From NCBI RefSeq assembly GCF_000335475.2, contig NZ_ANAH02000074.1, positions 1 to 64,000 on the forward strand: DNA of 64,000 nucleotides, written 5' to 3'. A program made the position numbers and the translations under genes. Shown piece by piece: positions 1 through 9,115 of this stretch (position 1 is the first letter of the stretch; each line of letters begins with the position of its first letter). A model generated the notes under the pieces. The model made no database searches. It worked only from the letters and a program-made list of their open reading frames with translations, and was not told the DNA's origin. Source of the stretch: Cystobacter fuscus DSM 2262 (lineage in GTDB: Bacteria > Myxococcota > Myxococcia > Myxococcales > Myxococcaceae).

Positions 1-191
1 AATTCTGAATAATTGTGATGATGGACACTCTGTGGTATCCTGCGGAGGTGGCCCACTGTCTGGCGGGCTCGACGGGGCAGGTCGCGCATCGCAGGCACCG
101 CGAAAGAGACAGTCCTTTTCTGGGACGGCGGCGCAGTCAGCCCCTCCTCAAGGACGAACCCCTAGCAGTTCCAGCATGACGCGGAGCACAG

Positions 192-2141
192 ATGAACATC
201 GAGACGAGGCGGCTGCGCAGGTATCTCAAGGGCCCGATCCTGATTGCCCTGGCCGCGTTGGAAGCCAGCTGTGGACCCGCGGTCCTGGACGACACCTGGT
301 TGCAGGAACTCGCCGAGCGCGAGTCGGCGGCGACCGTGGCGGCAGTGGACCACCAGCCGTTCAAGGTGCTGACCTACAACGTCCGGCAGGTGAACGCGGA
401 TGACACCGGCCTCTACGCCTGGACGCAGCGCAGCCCCGGCGTCATCAAGCTCATCTCCACGAGGAACCCGGACCTCTTCGGTGTGCAGGAGGCCTCGGCC
501 GCGGCCATTCAAAACGATCTCATCAATGCCTTCCAGGCGACCTACGGCTACTACAAGCCCGGGAACGGAAGCCCGAAGATGATTTTCTACCGCCGGAGCC
601 GGTTCCAGTTGGCCGCCGGCACCGACGTGCAGGGGTACTTCAGCATCCCCAATCCCTATGCCACGAGCGACGCGTGCCATCCGAATGCGTCCGGGCGGAC
701 CGCGTCCTGGATCAAGCTCGATGACACGCTGACTGGCCGCCAGTATTTCGTGGTCAACTCGCACCCCGCCCATGCCGTGGCGTGCGGCCTGGCGCGTGAG
801 AAGAACGCCGAGCAGATCCGCGCCATCATCACCCAGAAGGCCCTGGGCCGTTCCGTCATCGTGTTCGGTGATTTCAACTCCGACCCCCAGCACCCGAGCT
901 CGACCAACGACGACTCCATCTCCCTGCTGGAGTCGGGGGGCTCTCCCGCGCTGTTCCGCTCGGAGCGGCATACCGGGGCCACCACCGAGGACACCGCGAC
1001 CTTCAACAGCGCCTGGAAGTCCCCGGCCACCAACAGCAACCGGCTCGATTACATCTTCGTGAGCGGTGGAGACATGACCACGTCGGACTACGTGGTCGAC
1101 AGGAGCACCTACAACGGCATCTCGCCGTCCGATCACTTCGCCGTCATGGCGACCGTGCGTCCCGCGGTGTTCCAGCCGGGCTCGACGGTGGACGCGCACG
1201 GCACGGGCAGTTCGGCGAGCACGCGGTTCTATTTCGCCGACGTGACGGGTGACGGCTGCGCGGACAAGATCGCCTGGAACCCCACGTTGCTCAACGGCGC
1301 GACCCAGGTCTTCCGCTCCACCTGCAACGGGGCCTTCGATGCCGGAGTCGTGAACGACAACGGAGGGAGCGCGTCCGATGCGACCACCTTCTATTTCGCG
1401 GATGTGAATGGGGATGCGTGCGCGGACAAGATCTACTGGAACCCCACCTTCGACACCGGCCACACGCGGGTCTACCTGTCGAACTGTGACGGAACCTTCC
1501 GTTGGACGAACTCGAACGACAACGGAACGAGCGAGTCCAGTGCGACCCGATTCTACTTCGCGGACCTGACGGGGGATAAGTGCGCGGACAAGATCTACTG
1601 GAACCCGACCTTCGACTCGGGCCATGCGCGCGTCTACCTGTCGAACTGTGACGGAACCTTCGTCTGGTCGAACTCGAACACCGACGCGGGCAGCAGCCAG
1701 AACAGCGAAGCGCACTTCTCCTTCGCGGACGTCACCGGCGATGGCCGCGCCGACAAGATCCTGTGGGATCCCGCGGCGGAGTCGGGACGCACCCGGATCT
1801 ACGCCTCGAACGGCAACGGCACGTTCACCCTCTTGAGCGCGCACACGGCCGGCACGAGCGGCGTGCCCGAAACGCGCCTCTACTTCACGGACGTCAATGG
1901 CGATGGTCACGCCGACAAGCTCTTCTGGCGCCCGGACTATCGCGAGGGCCGCCTTCAGATCTATCTCGGCTCGGCCACGGGTTTCGCGGGCGCGCCCCTC
2001 ATGGACAACACGGGCTGGAGCCAGTCCGCCAACACCCAGTTCTTCTTCGCCGACCTCGATGGCAGCGGTGCGGCGGACAAGGTCTACTGGAACCACGCCG
2101 CGACCGACAGCAACTCCCGCGCCTACCTGTCCCGGTATTGA
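192..2141 (+). CDS. Secreted endonuclease/exonuclease/phosphatase-fold protein with FG-GAP repeats
   Basis: 649 residues. The N-terminus has a hydrophobic stretch ending in a loose lipobox (LEASC), so it is exported and possibly lipidated. Residues about 55-325 have the DNase-I/EEP fold signature: LTYNVR, FGVQEAS, GDFNSDP and a terminal SDHFAV, which carry the metal-binding Asn/Glu/Asp and the catalytic His of this superfamily. The C-terminal half has six repeats of about 54 residues, each with FADxxGDGxADKxxWNP, a calcium-binding FG-GAP/VCBS motif; they begin near 1225, 1388, 1550, 1718, 1877 and 2037. The substrate could be nucleic acid or a phosphoester lipid; the sequence does not decide. 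The start ATG has a modest CGGAGC site 5 bp upstream. The next gene begins 47 bp downstream, and a second copy of this gene's last 60 bp follows that gene. Confidence 0.9.
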   Translation: MNIETRRLRRYLKGPILIALAALEASCGPAVLDDTWLQELAERESAATVAAVDHQPFKVLTYNVRQVNADDTGLYAWTQRSPGVIKLISTRNPDLFGVQEASAAAIQNDLINAFQATYGYYKPGNGSPKMIFYRRSRFQLAAGTDVQGYFSIPNPYATSDACHPNASGRTASWIKLDDTLTGRQYFVVNSHPAHAVACGLAREKNAEQIRAIITQKALGRSVIVFGDFNSDPQHPSSTNDDSISLLESGGSPALFRSERHTGATTEDTATFNSAWKSPATNSNRLDYIFVSGGDMTTSDYVVDRSTYNGISPSDHFAVMATVRPAVFQPGSTVDAHGTGSSASTRFYFADVTGDGCADKIAWNPTLLNGATQVFRSTCNGAFDAGVVNDNGGSASDATTFYFADVNGDACADKIYWNPTFDTGHTRVYLSNCDGTFRWTNSNDNGTSESSATRFYFADLTGDKCADKIYWNPTFDSGHARVYLSNCDGTFVWSNSNTDAGSSQNSEAHFSFADVTGDGRADKILWDPAAESGRTRIYASNGNGTFTLLSAHTAGTSGVPETRLYFTDVNGDGHADKLFWRPDYREGRLQIYLGSATGFAGAPLMDNTGWSQSANTQFFFADLDGSGAADKVYWNHAATDSNSRAYLSRY

Positions 2142-2188
2142 GTCCCAAAGCCAATCGTTCACGCGACATCCATCCCCAGGGAGAAACC

Positions 2189-3613
2189 ATGTCCAAAGTG
2201 CTGCACGGTGTCGGCGCCCTCGCGGCGCTCTTCGTGTCCGTGCCTTCGGTAGCCGCGGCGGCCATCTGTAACAAGTATTGCGATGGCCGGGACCCGGCGC
2301 TGTCGCCGACGGATCGCCAACCGGTCACCGCCACCATCCACTCGCGGACCCTCGTCCTGCACTTCGACGATGACGACGCGATGGCGTGGGCGTCCATCGA
2401 GAACGGCAACCCGGGTGACGAGGTCTGGCTCGACCGCTCCTTCGATGGGGGACGCTCCTGGGCCTCGGGCAGCAAGCTCGGGACCACGACGACTCCCCAG
2501 GGGAGCCGTGGCTGGCGCACCTCGATGTTCAACGTGGACGACTGGGGCGCCCGTGGCGTGGGGGCGATGCGCGCCTGCGGCAAGGCCGGCGACCGGCCCG
2601 AGATCGCCTGTACCCCCTGGGCCCGCACCACGTGGAATGCCTGGGACCGGCGCACCGCCGCGGCGACCGCGCTGATGCAGTTCTATGACAACAACACCGG
2701 CCTCTTCAGCACCACGGGTTGGTGGAACTCGGCCAACGCACTGACGTCGATCATCGACAACATCCGGGTGTCCGGCATGCAGAGCTACAGCTATGCCATC
2801 GCCAACACCTACGACCGCAACCGCTCCGCCCAGGGCGGCAACTTCACCAACGACTACATCGACGACACCGGCTGGTGGGGACTCGCGTGGGTCGCCGCGT
2901 ATGACCTGACCCACGACCCCCGGTACCTGGACACCGCCCGGGCCGACGCCGATTACATGGCGCGTTATTGGGACAACCTGTGCGGCGGCGGTGTCTGGTG
3001 GAGCACGGCCAAGACGTACAAGAACGCGATCGCCAACAGCCTCTACCTGCAACTCACCGCCGCGCTGCACAACCGCATTCCGGGTGACACCGTCTATCTG
3101 CAGCGGGCCCGCGCGGAGTGGTCCTGGTTCCAGAGCACCGGAATGATCAACTCGTCGAACCTGGTGAATGACGGCGTCAACCTGAGCACCTGCCGGAACA
3201 ACGGGGATGTCACCTGGTCATACAACCAGGGAGTCCTGATCGGCGCGCTCGTCGAGCTGTACCGCGCCACCGGTGACAGTGCGCTGTTGACCCGCGCGCG
3301 CCAGATCGCGGACGCGTCGACCACGAGCACGGCGCTCAACTCGAACGGAATCCTCCGCGAGCCGTGTGAGAATGGCGGCTGCGGCGGCGACGGCCCCTCG
3401 TTCAAGGGAGCGTATGTCCGTGGATTGGGCGCACTCAACTCGCTGCTGTCCGATCATCCCTACACCGCCTATCTGCGCCGTCAGGCGGACTCCGCCTACG
3501 CGAAGGATCGCAACACCCTGGACGCGTATGGCCTGCATTGGGCCGGGGGCCTGGACTCCACGGACGCGGCTCGTCAGCACAGCGTCGTCGATCTGCTGAA
3601 CGCGACGCCCTGA
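2189..3613 (+). CDS. Secreted GH76 family glycosidase (alpha-1,6-mannanase type)
   Basis: 474 residues, starting at an ATG in a GGGAGAAACC context, with a Sec signal peptide of about 24 residues (ends SVAAAA). Residues about 140-470 match glycoside hydrolase family 76, which cleaves alpha-1,6-mannan backbones such as fungal wall mannan: the paired aspartates of [12 protein letters not shown] (Asp225-Asp226) are the expected catalytic pair, and WWST and WSYNQG motifs of the (alpha/alpha)6 barrel follow. The first 100 mature residues are an extra Asp-rich region I cannot assign. The protein would act outside the cell, consistent with predation on yeast or fungi. A longer in-frame reading exists upstream but lies inside the previous gene and lacks a signal peptide, so I rejected it. 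Confidence 0.9.
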   Translation: MSKVLHGVGALAALFVSVPSVAAAAICNKYCDGRDPALSPTDRQPVTATIHSRTLVLHFDDDDAMAWASIENGNPGDEVWLDRSFDGGRSWASGSKLGTTTTPQGSRGWRTSMFNVDDWGARGVGAMRACGKAGDRPEIACTPWARTTWNAWDRRTAAATALMQFYDNNTGLFSTTGWWNSANALTSIIDNIRVSGMQSYSYAIANTYDRNRSAQGGNFTNDYIDDTGWWGLAWVAAYDLTHDPRYLDTARADADYMARYWDNLCGGGVWWSTAKTYKNAIANSLYLQLTAALHNRIPGDTVYLQRARAEWSWFQSTGMINSSNLVNDGVNLSTCRNNGDVTWSYNQGVLIGALVELYRATGDSALLTRARQIADASTTSTALNSNGILREPCENGGCGGDGPSFKGAYVRGLGALNSLLSDHPYTAYLRRQADSAYAKDRNTLDAYGLHWAGGLDSTDAARQHSVVDLLNATP

Positions 3614-3640
3614 GCCCACGACGCGGCACACGGATGCTGT

Positions 3641-3702
3641 TGATCTACTGGAACCATGCCGCGACCGACAGCAACTGCCGCGCCTACCTGTCCCGGTATT
3701 GA
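3641..3702 (+). pseudogene. Remnant copy of the FG-GAP gene 3' end
   Basis: About 62 bp directly after the GH76 stop codon repeat the last 62 bp of the gene ending at 2141, including its YLSRY-stop ending, with only two clear mismatches after the first few bases. There is no start codon for it. It reads as the tail of a second FG-GAP gene whose body was lost or replaced, or as a duplication junction left when the GH76 gene entered this locus. Confidence 0.75.
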
Positions 3703-3731
3703 GATCTCCTCCCGTTGTAGGCTGTGGGCAC

Positions 3732-4322
3732 GTGCGAACATCGACACACCCCTTCGTGACGCTGCCTGAGTTCCCTCTCCGGGAGGACGAGCCGCTGGCA
3801 CGGGGCTTCCTCGCGCTCGGGTTGGGGAGCTTCGAAGCCGCGGCCCGGCACGTCTGGTCTCTGCCCCATGGGCGCAACTCGGACCCGACGGACTTCCGCC
3901 TCGTTCTGCCGGAGGGACGAGGCACCAGCGGCACCAAACACGCGCTCCTCGCCGCCCTGGCGCGCGCGCACGGACAGCCCGTCGAGTTGACGCTCGGCAT
4001 CTACGAGATGCACGAGCGCAACACGCCGGGTGTGGGAGCCCTCCTGGAGCGCGAGGGTCTGTCGGGCATTCCCGAGGCGCACTGCTACCTGGTCGTGCGG
4101 CACCAGCGCCGCGTGGACCTCACGCGCGAGGAGCCCGCCAGCGAGTCCACGGCCGCCCTGGCGTGCTTCTTCGAGGAGGGTCCACTCGCGCCGGAGGACC
4201 TTGGTGCCCCCCTGGAGGAGCGGCTCCGTGCCTTCGTGCGGAACTGGGCGAAGAAACGAGGCCTGGACGCCGAGCGGGTCTGGCGCACGCGGGAGGCGTG
4301 CCGCGCCGCATTGGGACGCTGA
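3732..4322 (+). CDS. Conserved protein of unknown function, transglutaminase-like flavour
   Basis: 196 residues from a GTG start (an in-frame TTG at 3699 would read through the preceding remnant and is less likely). No signal peptide or membrane segment, so probably cytosolic. The central part (GTSGTKHALLAALARAHG ... EAHCYLVV ... RVDLTR) resembles the core of transglutaminase-like cysteine-protease folds, in which a Cys precedes the TKHALL-like helix; here that place holds Ser/Gly, so if the fold assignment is right the protein is not a standard catalyst. The assignment is weak; that the frame is coding is much surer. It ends 9 bp before the converging stop of the repeat protein. Confidence 0.7.
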   Translation: MRTSTHPFVTLPEFPLREDEPLARGFLALGLGSFEAAARHVWSLPHGRNSDPTDFRLVLPEGRGTSGTKHALLAALARAHGQPVELTLGIYEMHERNTPGVGALLEREGLSGIPEAHCYLVVRHQRRVDLTREEPASESTAALACFFEEGPLAPEDLGAPLEERLRAFVRNWAKKRGLDAERVWRTREACRAALGR

Positions 4323-4331
4323 GAGAGTGCG

Positions 4332-7300
4332 TCAGGCGCCGACGAGGCCGCGTTGGAACTCGTTGATGTCGCCAATCAAGTCCGAGGCTCCCTTGACGAC
4401 CCGGGCCGTGCCGAGAATGGCCTGGAGCGGACCCGTGATGCTGTTGAGTCCGGGGAACACGCCCGCCACGTCCAGGCCGAGCTGACCGGCCGCCAGGGCG
4501 ATGTTGAGCGCGTCCTTGGGCTCGGCCTTGATGGCGTCCACCAGGTCCTTGGCGCTGCCAATGGCGCTCACCCCGTTGACGATGTTGCCGAGCAGCGGCA
4601 CCGACCGGAGGCCCGCCTTGGCGCCGAACTTCGCGGCCTCCGTGGCGATGCGCTCCTTGAGTTCCCCGGGCAGCGCGTCCACGAAGCGGCCGAACATCCG
4701 CGTGAGGTTCTCGATGCCCTGGCTCCCGAAGGGCAGCTCCTGGCCCGCCACCTTGAAGTGCTCGCCCTGGCCGAGCAGCGCCGTGCCCGTCTGGGCAATC
4801 TCACTGAGCGCCCCGCCGATGTCGCCGCGTCCGAGCTTCTCGGCCGCCTCGAAGATGTTGGTCACCGCGCCCGAGTCCACCATGGCCGCGTTGAGCTCGT
4901 GGTCCTCGAACAGTCGGCCGATGCTGCCCGGAATCTTGGACAGCGAGTTGAGGAAGGCCTTGGCCGCCTCGGGGGCCGTCTCGGCGATGGTCTTGCCCGT
5001 GGTGGCGATACCGGAGAGGAAGCCGCTCACGTCGCCGCGCTGGAGCGCGCCGAACGCATCCCCCAGCGCCTTGCCCACCTGCTCGTTGCCCAGCAGGCTC
5101 GCCGCCGCGGCGAGCGTGTCTCCGGCCCATTCCGGCACGTGGAGCTTGTCGGCCAGCGCGCCCACCATGCGTCCGCGCAGGTCCGGCGGGATGTCCCCCA
5201 GCGCCTTGCCCAGCGAGCGCAGGGCCTCGCCCGGCTTGCCCTGGGCGAACTGGGCTCCCGCCTCCATCACGTCGAAGGCCGTGCCGCCCAGCGCCGCCAC
5301 GTCCGCGCCGCTCTGGATGCCGAACGGCTTGAGCTTCTCCATGAAGCCCGCGTTCTGGGCGAGCGCATGGGCCGCCGCGTCCCGCACCGTCGCGTTGCCG
5401 AGGATCTCCCGGGCCCCCTGCACCAGGTCGCCCGACATCATCTTGTTGAAGGAGGCGTGCAGCTCGGGGTTGGTGACGAGCTGGTGGACCAGATCCTTGT
5501 CGGTGAGCAGCGAGCGCGCGATGCCCGAGAAGGCGTTGTCCGGCAGCTTCGCGGCCGTCGTGGTGATGGCCTTCTCGACGATGGACGGCGGAATCTTCCC
5601 CGCCGCATTGCGCAGGTTGGTGATCGCGGCCTGGAAGTCCCCCTGGCCCAGTGCCTGACCCGCCTTGAGCAGATCCGGCAGCCCCTTGCCCGCCTGGATC
5701 AGCTCGGACGGGGTGATGCCCAGCGCGGTGATGTTGTTGCGCAGGCCCTCGGGCAGCTTGCTCACGAGCCGCTCGCCCAGCTTGTTCAGCAGCTCCGGCG
5801 CCGCCTCGGCCGCCTTGCTCAGCGCGTCGATGCCCTCGTTGATCTTCCCATCGGCGAACGACCGCGCCGCGTCGAACAGGTGCGGCGCGGCCGCCCCCGC
5901 CTCGACCAGGTCCTTGGGCTCCAGGCCCGCCTTCGCGAGCATGCCCTGGACTCCCGGATCCTTGCCGATGGCCGAGAGCGCCGCGTCGCGCGCGGCATCG
6001 TTGCCCAGCAGGCCACGCAGGCCCTCCATGCGCGTCTGCTCATTGAAGAGCTTGCCCACCTGGGAATGCAGGTCGCGGTTGGTCACCACCTGGCGCAGGA
6101 AGGCGTCGTCCGTCAGCAGCGACTTCGCCGCGCCGAGCTGCGGCGGCAACTGCTGCGCCAGCCCCTTCATCGCCTGGGTGGTCAGGTCCGGCGCCGAGAT
6201 GGCCGCTTCGCGCAAGCCGTTGAAGGCCTTGCCCCAGTCTCCCTTGGAGGCCGCGTCCGCCGCCTCGTACAGGTGAGGCAGCGCCGGACCCGCCGAGCGC
6301 AACTGCTGCTCGGTGATGCCCAGCTTCTGGAACTGCGCCTTCACACTCTGGGGCAAGGCATTGACGACCTTCTCGCCAATCTTCGCCGCCAGTCCGGGCG
6401 CCGCCTGCACCGCCGCCTGCACCGACTCCAGTCCGCCCTTCACATCCCCCTGCTGGATCTTCTCGAACGCCTCCAGCAGCTTGGGCGCCGCTGCTCCGGC
6501 ATCCACCAGGTCCTGCGGCGTCAGGCCAATGCGCTCCAGCTGCCCCTTCACCGTCGGGTCATTGCCGATGGCCGAGAGCGTGGCATTGCGCGCGGCGTCG
6601 TTGCCCAACAGGCCGCGCAGGCCCTCCATGCGCGTCTGCTCATTGAAGAGTTTGCCCACCTGGGAATGCAGATCGCGGTTGGTCACCACCTGCCGCAGGA
6701 AGGCATCGTCCGTCAGCAGCGACTTCACCGCGCCGAGCTGCGCGGGCAACTGCTGCGCCAGCCCCTTCATCGCCTGGGTGGTCAGGTCCGGCGCCGAGAT
6801 GGCCGCCTCGCGCAAGCCATTGAAGGCCTTGCCCCAATCGCCCTTGGAGGCTGCGTCCGCCGCCTCGTACAGGTGGGGCAGTGCCGGACCCGCCGAGCGC
6901 AACTGCTGCTCGGTGATGCCCAGCTTCTGGAACTGCGCCTTCACACTCTGGGGCAAGGCATTGACGACCTTCTCGCCAATCTTCGCCGCCAGTCCGGGCG
7001 CCGCCTGTACCGCCGCCTGCACCGACTCCAGCCCGCCCTTCACGTCCCCCTGCTGGATCTTCTCGAACGCCTCCAGCAACTTGGGCGCCGCCGCTCCGGC
7101 CTCCACCAGGTCCTGCGGCGTCAGGCCAATGCGCTCCAACTGGCCCTTCACCGTCGGGTCATTGCCAATGGCCGAGAGCGTGGCGTTGCGCGCGGCATCG
7201 TTGCCCAACAGGCCGCGCAGGCCATCCATGCGCGTCTGCTCATTGAAGAGCTTGCCCACCTGGGAGTGCAGATCGCGGTTGGTCACCACCTGGCGCAGGA

Positions 7301-8378
7301 AGGCGTCGTCCGTCAGCAGCGACTTCGCCGCGCCGAGCTGCGCGGGCAACTGCTGCGCCAGCCCCTTCATCGCCTGGGTGGTCAGGTCCGGCGCCGAGAT
7401 GGCCGCCTCGCGCAGGCCGTTGAAGGCCTTGCCCCAATCTCCCTTGGAGGCCGCGTCCGCCGCCTCGTACAGGTGCGGCAGCGCCGGACCCGCCGAGCGC
7501 AACTGCTGCTCGGTGATGCCCAGCTTCTGGAATTGCGCCTTCACGCTCTGGGGCAGCGCGTTGACGACCTTCTCGCCAATCTTCGCCGCCAGTCCGGGCG
7601 CCGCCTGTACCGCCGCCTGCACCGACTCCAGCCCGCCCTTCACGTCCCCCTGTTGGATCTTCTCGAACGCCTCCAGCAGCTTGGGCGCCGCCGCTCCGGC
7701 GTCCACCAGGTCCTGCGGCGTCAGCCCGATGCGCTCCAGCTGCCCCTTCACCGCCGGATCATTGCCCACCGCGCCCAGCACCGCGTCGCGCGCCGAGTTG
7801 TTGGAGAGCAGCTCGCGCAGGGCCCCCGTGTCCGTCGGGTTGCGCATGAGCTTGCCGAACGAGTCGTGCAGCCCCGCGTTGGTGATGAGCTCGCGGGCCA
7901 CCCGGTCATCCGTCAGCAGCGACCGGCCCAGCCCGGGCGGAAGGTTCTGCGCCAACCCCTTGAGCGCCTTGGTGGCCACCTCGGGCGCGGCGAACGCCGC
8001 GTCGCGCAGGTGCCCCAGCGCCTGCTCGGGGTGTCCTTGCACCACGGACTCCGCCGCCTTTTGCAGGTGCGGCAGCGCCGGACCCGCCTTCTGCACGTCC
8101 TCCGCCGTCAGGCCCAGCTTCTCCAGCACCTTGCGGTCCGCGGCCGCCGGCGCCTGCGTCGGCGCCAACGCCGGGGTGGACCCCAACCGCTGCTGCTGCT
8201 GGGCGGGCGTCATGCCCCGCTCGAAACCATCCCGCCCCTTGGGCTGCTGCGGCTTCACCTGGTTGCGCGTCGGCACGGCCGGAGCCGCCGCGGGCCGGGC
8301 CGGTCCCTGGGCGGGCTTCGCCTCGGAGGCCCGGGTGGAGGCTTGGGGCTTGGAACCACCGGCCTTGTCGATCGCCAT
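4332..8378 (-). CDS. Large alpha-helical tandem-repeat protein
   Basis: 1348 residues. I place the start at ATG 8378, preceded by AAGAGGT at good spacing; the frame continues 11 codons upstream without better signals. There is no signal peptide. Residues 1-60 are a disordered Ala/Pro/Gln/Lys-rich leader. The rest is built from helical modules with the theme GhTxxxLxxAGxAxPxLxEA...GD...A...AP (h hydrophobic). Three modules of exactly 200 residues (about 207-806) are almost identical in protein and DNA; flanking modules are diverged members of the same repeat. The last 120 residues turn hydrophobic and Gly/Ala-rich. I do not recognise a named family. Size, repeats and disordered leader suggest a surface, secreted or structural protein, but no export signal proves it. 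Confidence 0.85.
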   Translation of the reverse strand: MAIDKAGGSKPQASTRASEAKPAQGPARPAAAPAVPTRNQVKPQQPKGRDGFERGMTPAQQQQRLGSTPALAPTQAPAAADRKVLEKLGLTAEDVQKAGPALPHLQKAAESVVQGHPEQALGHLRDAAFAAPEVATKALKGLAQNLPPGLGRSLLTDDRVARELITNAGLHDSFGKLMRNPTDTGALRELLSNNSARDAVLGAVGNDPAVKGQLERIGLTPQDLVDAGAAAPKLLEAFEKIQQGDVKGGLESVQAAVQAAPGLAAKIGEKVVNALPQSVKAQFQKLGITEQQLRSAGPALPHLYEAADAASKGDWGKAFNGLREAAISAPDLTTQAMKGLAQQLPAQLGAAKSLLTDDAFLRQVVTNRDLHSQVGKLFNEQTRMDGLRGLLGNDAARNATLSAIGNDPTVKGQLERIGLTPQDLVEAGAAAPKLLEAFEKIQQGDVKGGLESVQAAVQAAPGLAAKIGEKVVNALPQSVKAQFQKLGITEQQLRSAGPALPHLYEAADAASKGDWGKAFNGLREAAISAPDLTTQAMKGLAQQLPAQLGAVKSLLTDDAFLRQVVTNRDLHSQVGKLFNEQTRMEGLRGLLGNDAARNATLSAIGNDPTVKGQLERIGLTPQDLVDAGAAAPKLLEAFEKIQQGDVKGGLESVQAAVQAAPGLAAKIGEKVVNALPQSVKAQFQKLGITEQQLRSAGPALPHLYEAADAASKGDWGKAFNGLREAAISAPDLTTQAMKGLAQQLPPQLGAAKSLLTDDAFLRQVVTNRDLHSQVGKLFNEQTRMEGLRGLLGNDAARDAALSAIGKDPGVQGMLAKAGLEPKDLVEAGAAAPHLFDAARSFADGKINEGIDALSKAAEAAPELLNKLGERLVSKLPEGLRNNITALGITPSELIQAGKGLPDLLKAGQALGQGDFQAAITNLRNAAGKIPPSIVEKAITTTAAKLPDNAFSGIARSLLTDKDLVHQLVTNPELHASFNKMMSGDLVQGAREILGNATVRDAAAHALAQNAGFMEKLKPFGIQSGADVAALGGTAFDVMEAGAQFAQGKPGEALRSLGKALGDIPPDLRGRMVGALADKLHVPEWAGDTLAAAASLLGNEQVGKALGDAFGALQRGDVSGFLSGIATTGKTIAETAPEAAKAFLNSLSKIPGSIGRLFEDHELNAAMVDSGAVTNIFEAAEKLGRGDIGGALSEIAQTGTALLGQGEHFKVAGQELPFGSQGIENLTRMFGRFVDALPGELKERIATEAAKFGAKAGLRSVPLLGNIVNGVSAIGSAKDLVDAIKAEPKDALNIALAAGQLGLDVAGVFPGLNSITGPLQAILGTARVVKGASDLIGDINEFQRGLVGA
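5961..7760 (-). repeat. Three 600-bp tandem repeats inside the large repeat protein
   Basis: Positions 6001, 6601 and 7201 start lines that are almost the same base for base, giving an exact 600-bp period and no frame change. Differences are mainly synonymous. The similarity fades abruptly near 5960 and near 7760. Confidence 0.9.
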
Positions 8379-8496
8379 GATGCAACCTCTTGAAAAGATA
8401 GGGGCGCCCACCGGTCAGCCCGGCGGCGGGATGTATCCAAAAATACCGAGATGGTGGATTATCGAATCTCGAGAGCCGGGAGTTGCGCCGGGAGGA

Positions 8497-8733
8497 TCAG
8501 CGCTTGCCGCCCGCGGCGATGCCCTGGTTCACCTGCTCCAGGGCCTTCTGGGTGAGTTCGAGCGCTTTGGCCTTGTGGCCGCCCTTGTCATCGGGCGCGG
8601 CGTTGAGCGCGGCCAGCGCATAACGCAGGTGGACGAGGGCCTCGTCCAGCTTGGGCTGCCCCTCGGCGAGGGCGTGCTGGGTGAAGCCACCGAGGAAAAA
8701 GGCGACGAGGGCGGCGAGGACGGTGCGGCGCAT
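8497..8733 (-). CDS. Small exported helical protein
   Basis: 78 residues from ATG 8733, with AGAGG 6 bp upstream; the frame extends further upstream but without a ribosome site. Residues 1-24 are a clear Sec signal peptide (MRRTVLAALVAFFLGGFTQHALAE), leaving a 54-residue mature domain rich in Ala, Leu and Lys that looks like one or two amphipathic helices similar to a TPR or heptad pair (LDEALVHLRYALAAL ... ALELTQKALEQVNQG). Probably periplasmic. I know no specific function. Same strand as the repeat protein but separated by 118 bp. Confidence 0.75.
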   Translation of the reverse strand: MRRTVLAALVAFFLGGFTQHALAEGQPKLDEALVHLRYALAALNAAPDDKGGHKAKALELTQKALEQVNQGIAAGGKR

Positions 8734-8898
8734 GGAAACCTCTCTGGGGTGGGACAGCGGACGACGGGTTGTAGGAACTTCAGTGTTCCAGACAGGCAAT
8801 CCCACTCGGACGCAGATTCACGCGCACGGGCCAACGACGGACGGGACCTTTGAGACGTTCACGGCCGAACAGGCTGGTTCCACTCCCCCCGAGGGGCT

Positions 8899-8914
8899 CG
8901 GCAAACCCTTTGCA
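8899..8914 (+). promoter_or_regulatory. Candidate sigma54 (-24/-12) promoter
   Basis: CGGCAAA-N4-TTGCA has the invariant GG and GC separated by exactly 10 bases, as in sigma54 promoters (consensus TGGCACG-N4-TTGCW). It ends 30 bp before the ATG of the 56-residue gene, leaving room for a start site near 8925 and the AAGGAG ribosome site. Confidence 0.5.
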
Positions 8915-8944
8915 GAGGAGCGCAGCACACTGAAGGAGCGTGCC

Positions 8945-9115
8945 ATGCGCGGAGTCATCACTGGACGAGAGGTGCTCGAGAACCTCGGCATCATCTACCG
9001 GGAGTTCGGAGCGGCCTGTGTCATGCGATGTCTCTGGGTCCTCGCCCGGGGTCGCAGTACCACCTTCCTCGAGGTGGCGTGCCAACCCGGCCTCAAGCAG
9101 ACCCGCTACTCCTAG
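8945..9115 (+). CDS. Small protein of unknown function (56 aa)
   Basis: 56 residues from ATG 8945, with an excellent AAGGAG ribosome site 6 bp upstream and a candidate sigma54 promoter before that. The sequence starts MRGVITGREVLENLGIIYREFG, contains two Cys, has a hydrophobic centre (ACVMRCLWVLA) and ends LKQTRYS. No signal peptide. No family recognised. Its stop codon overlaps the stop end of the converging RIO kinase by 4 bp, which is unusual. Confidence 0.6.
   Translation: MRGVITGREVLENLGIIYREFGAACVMRCLWVLARGRSTTFLEVACQPGLKQTRYS

Noticed and set aside
162-2162. 666-codon minus-strand frame opposite the FG-GAP gene
   Set aside because: Repeats in it only reflect the FG-GAP repeats of the real gene.
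4353-8393. 1346-codon open frame on the plus strand opposite the repeat protein
   Set aside because: Mirror of GC-rich codon bias. The minus-strand frame has a ribosome site, ordered leader and clean protein repeats; the plus-strand product is Arg/His/Leu-rich without domains.
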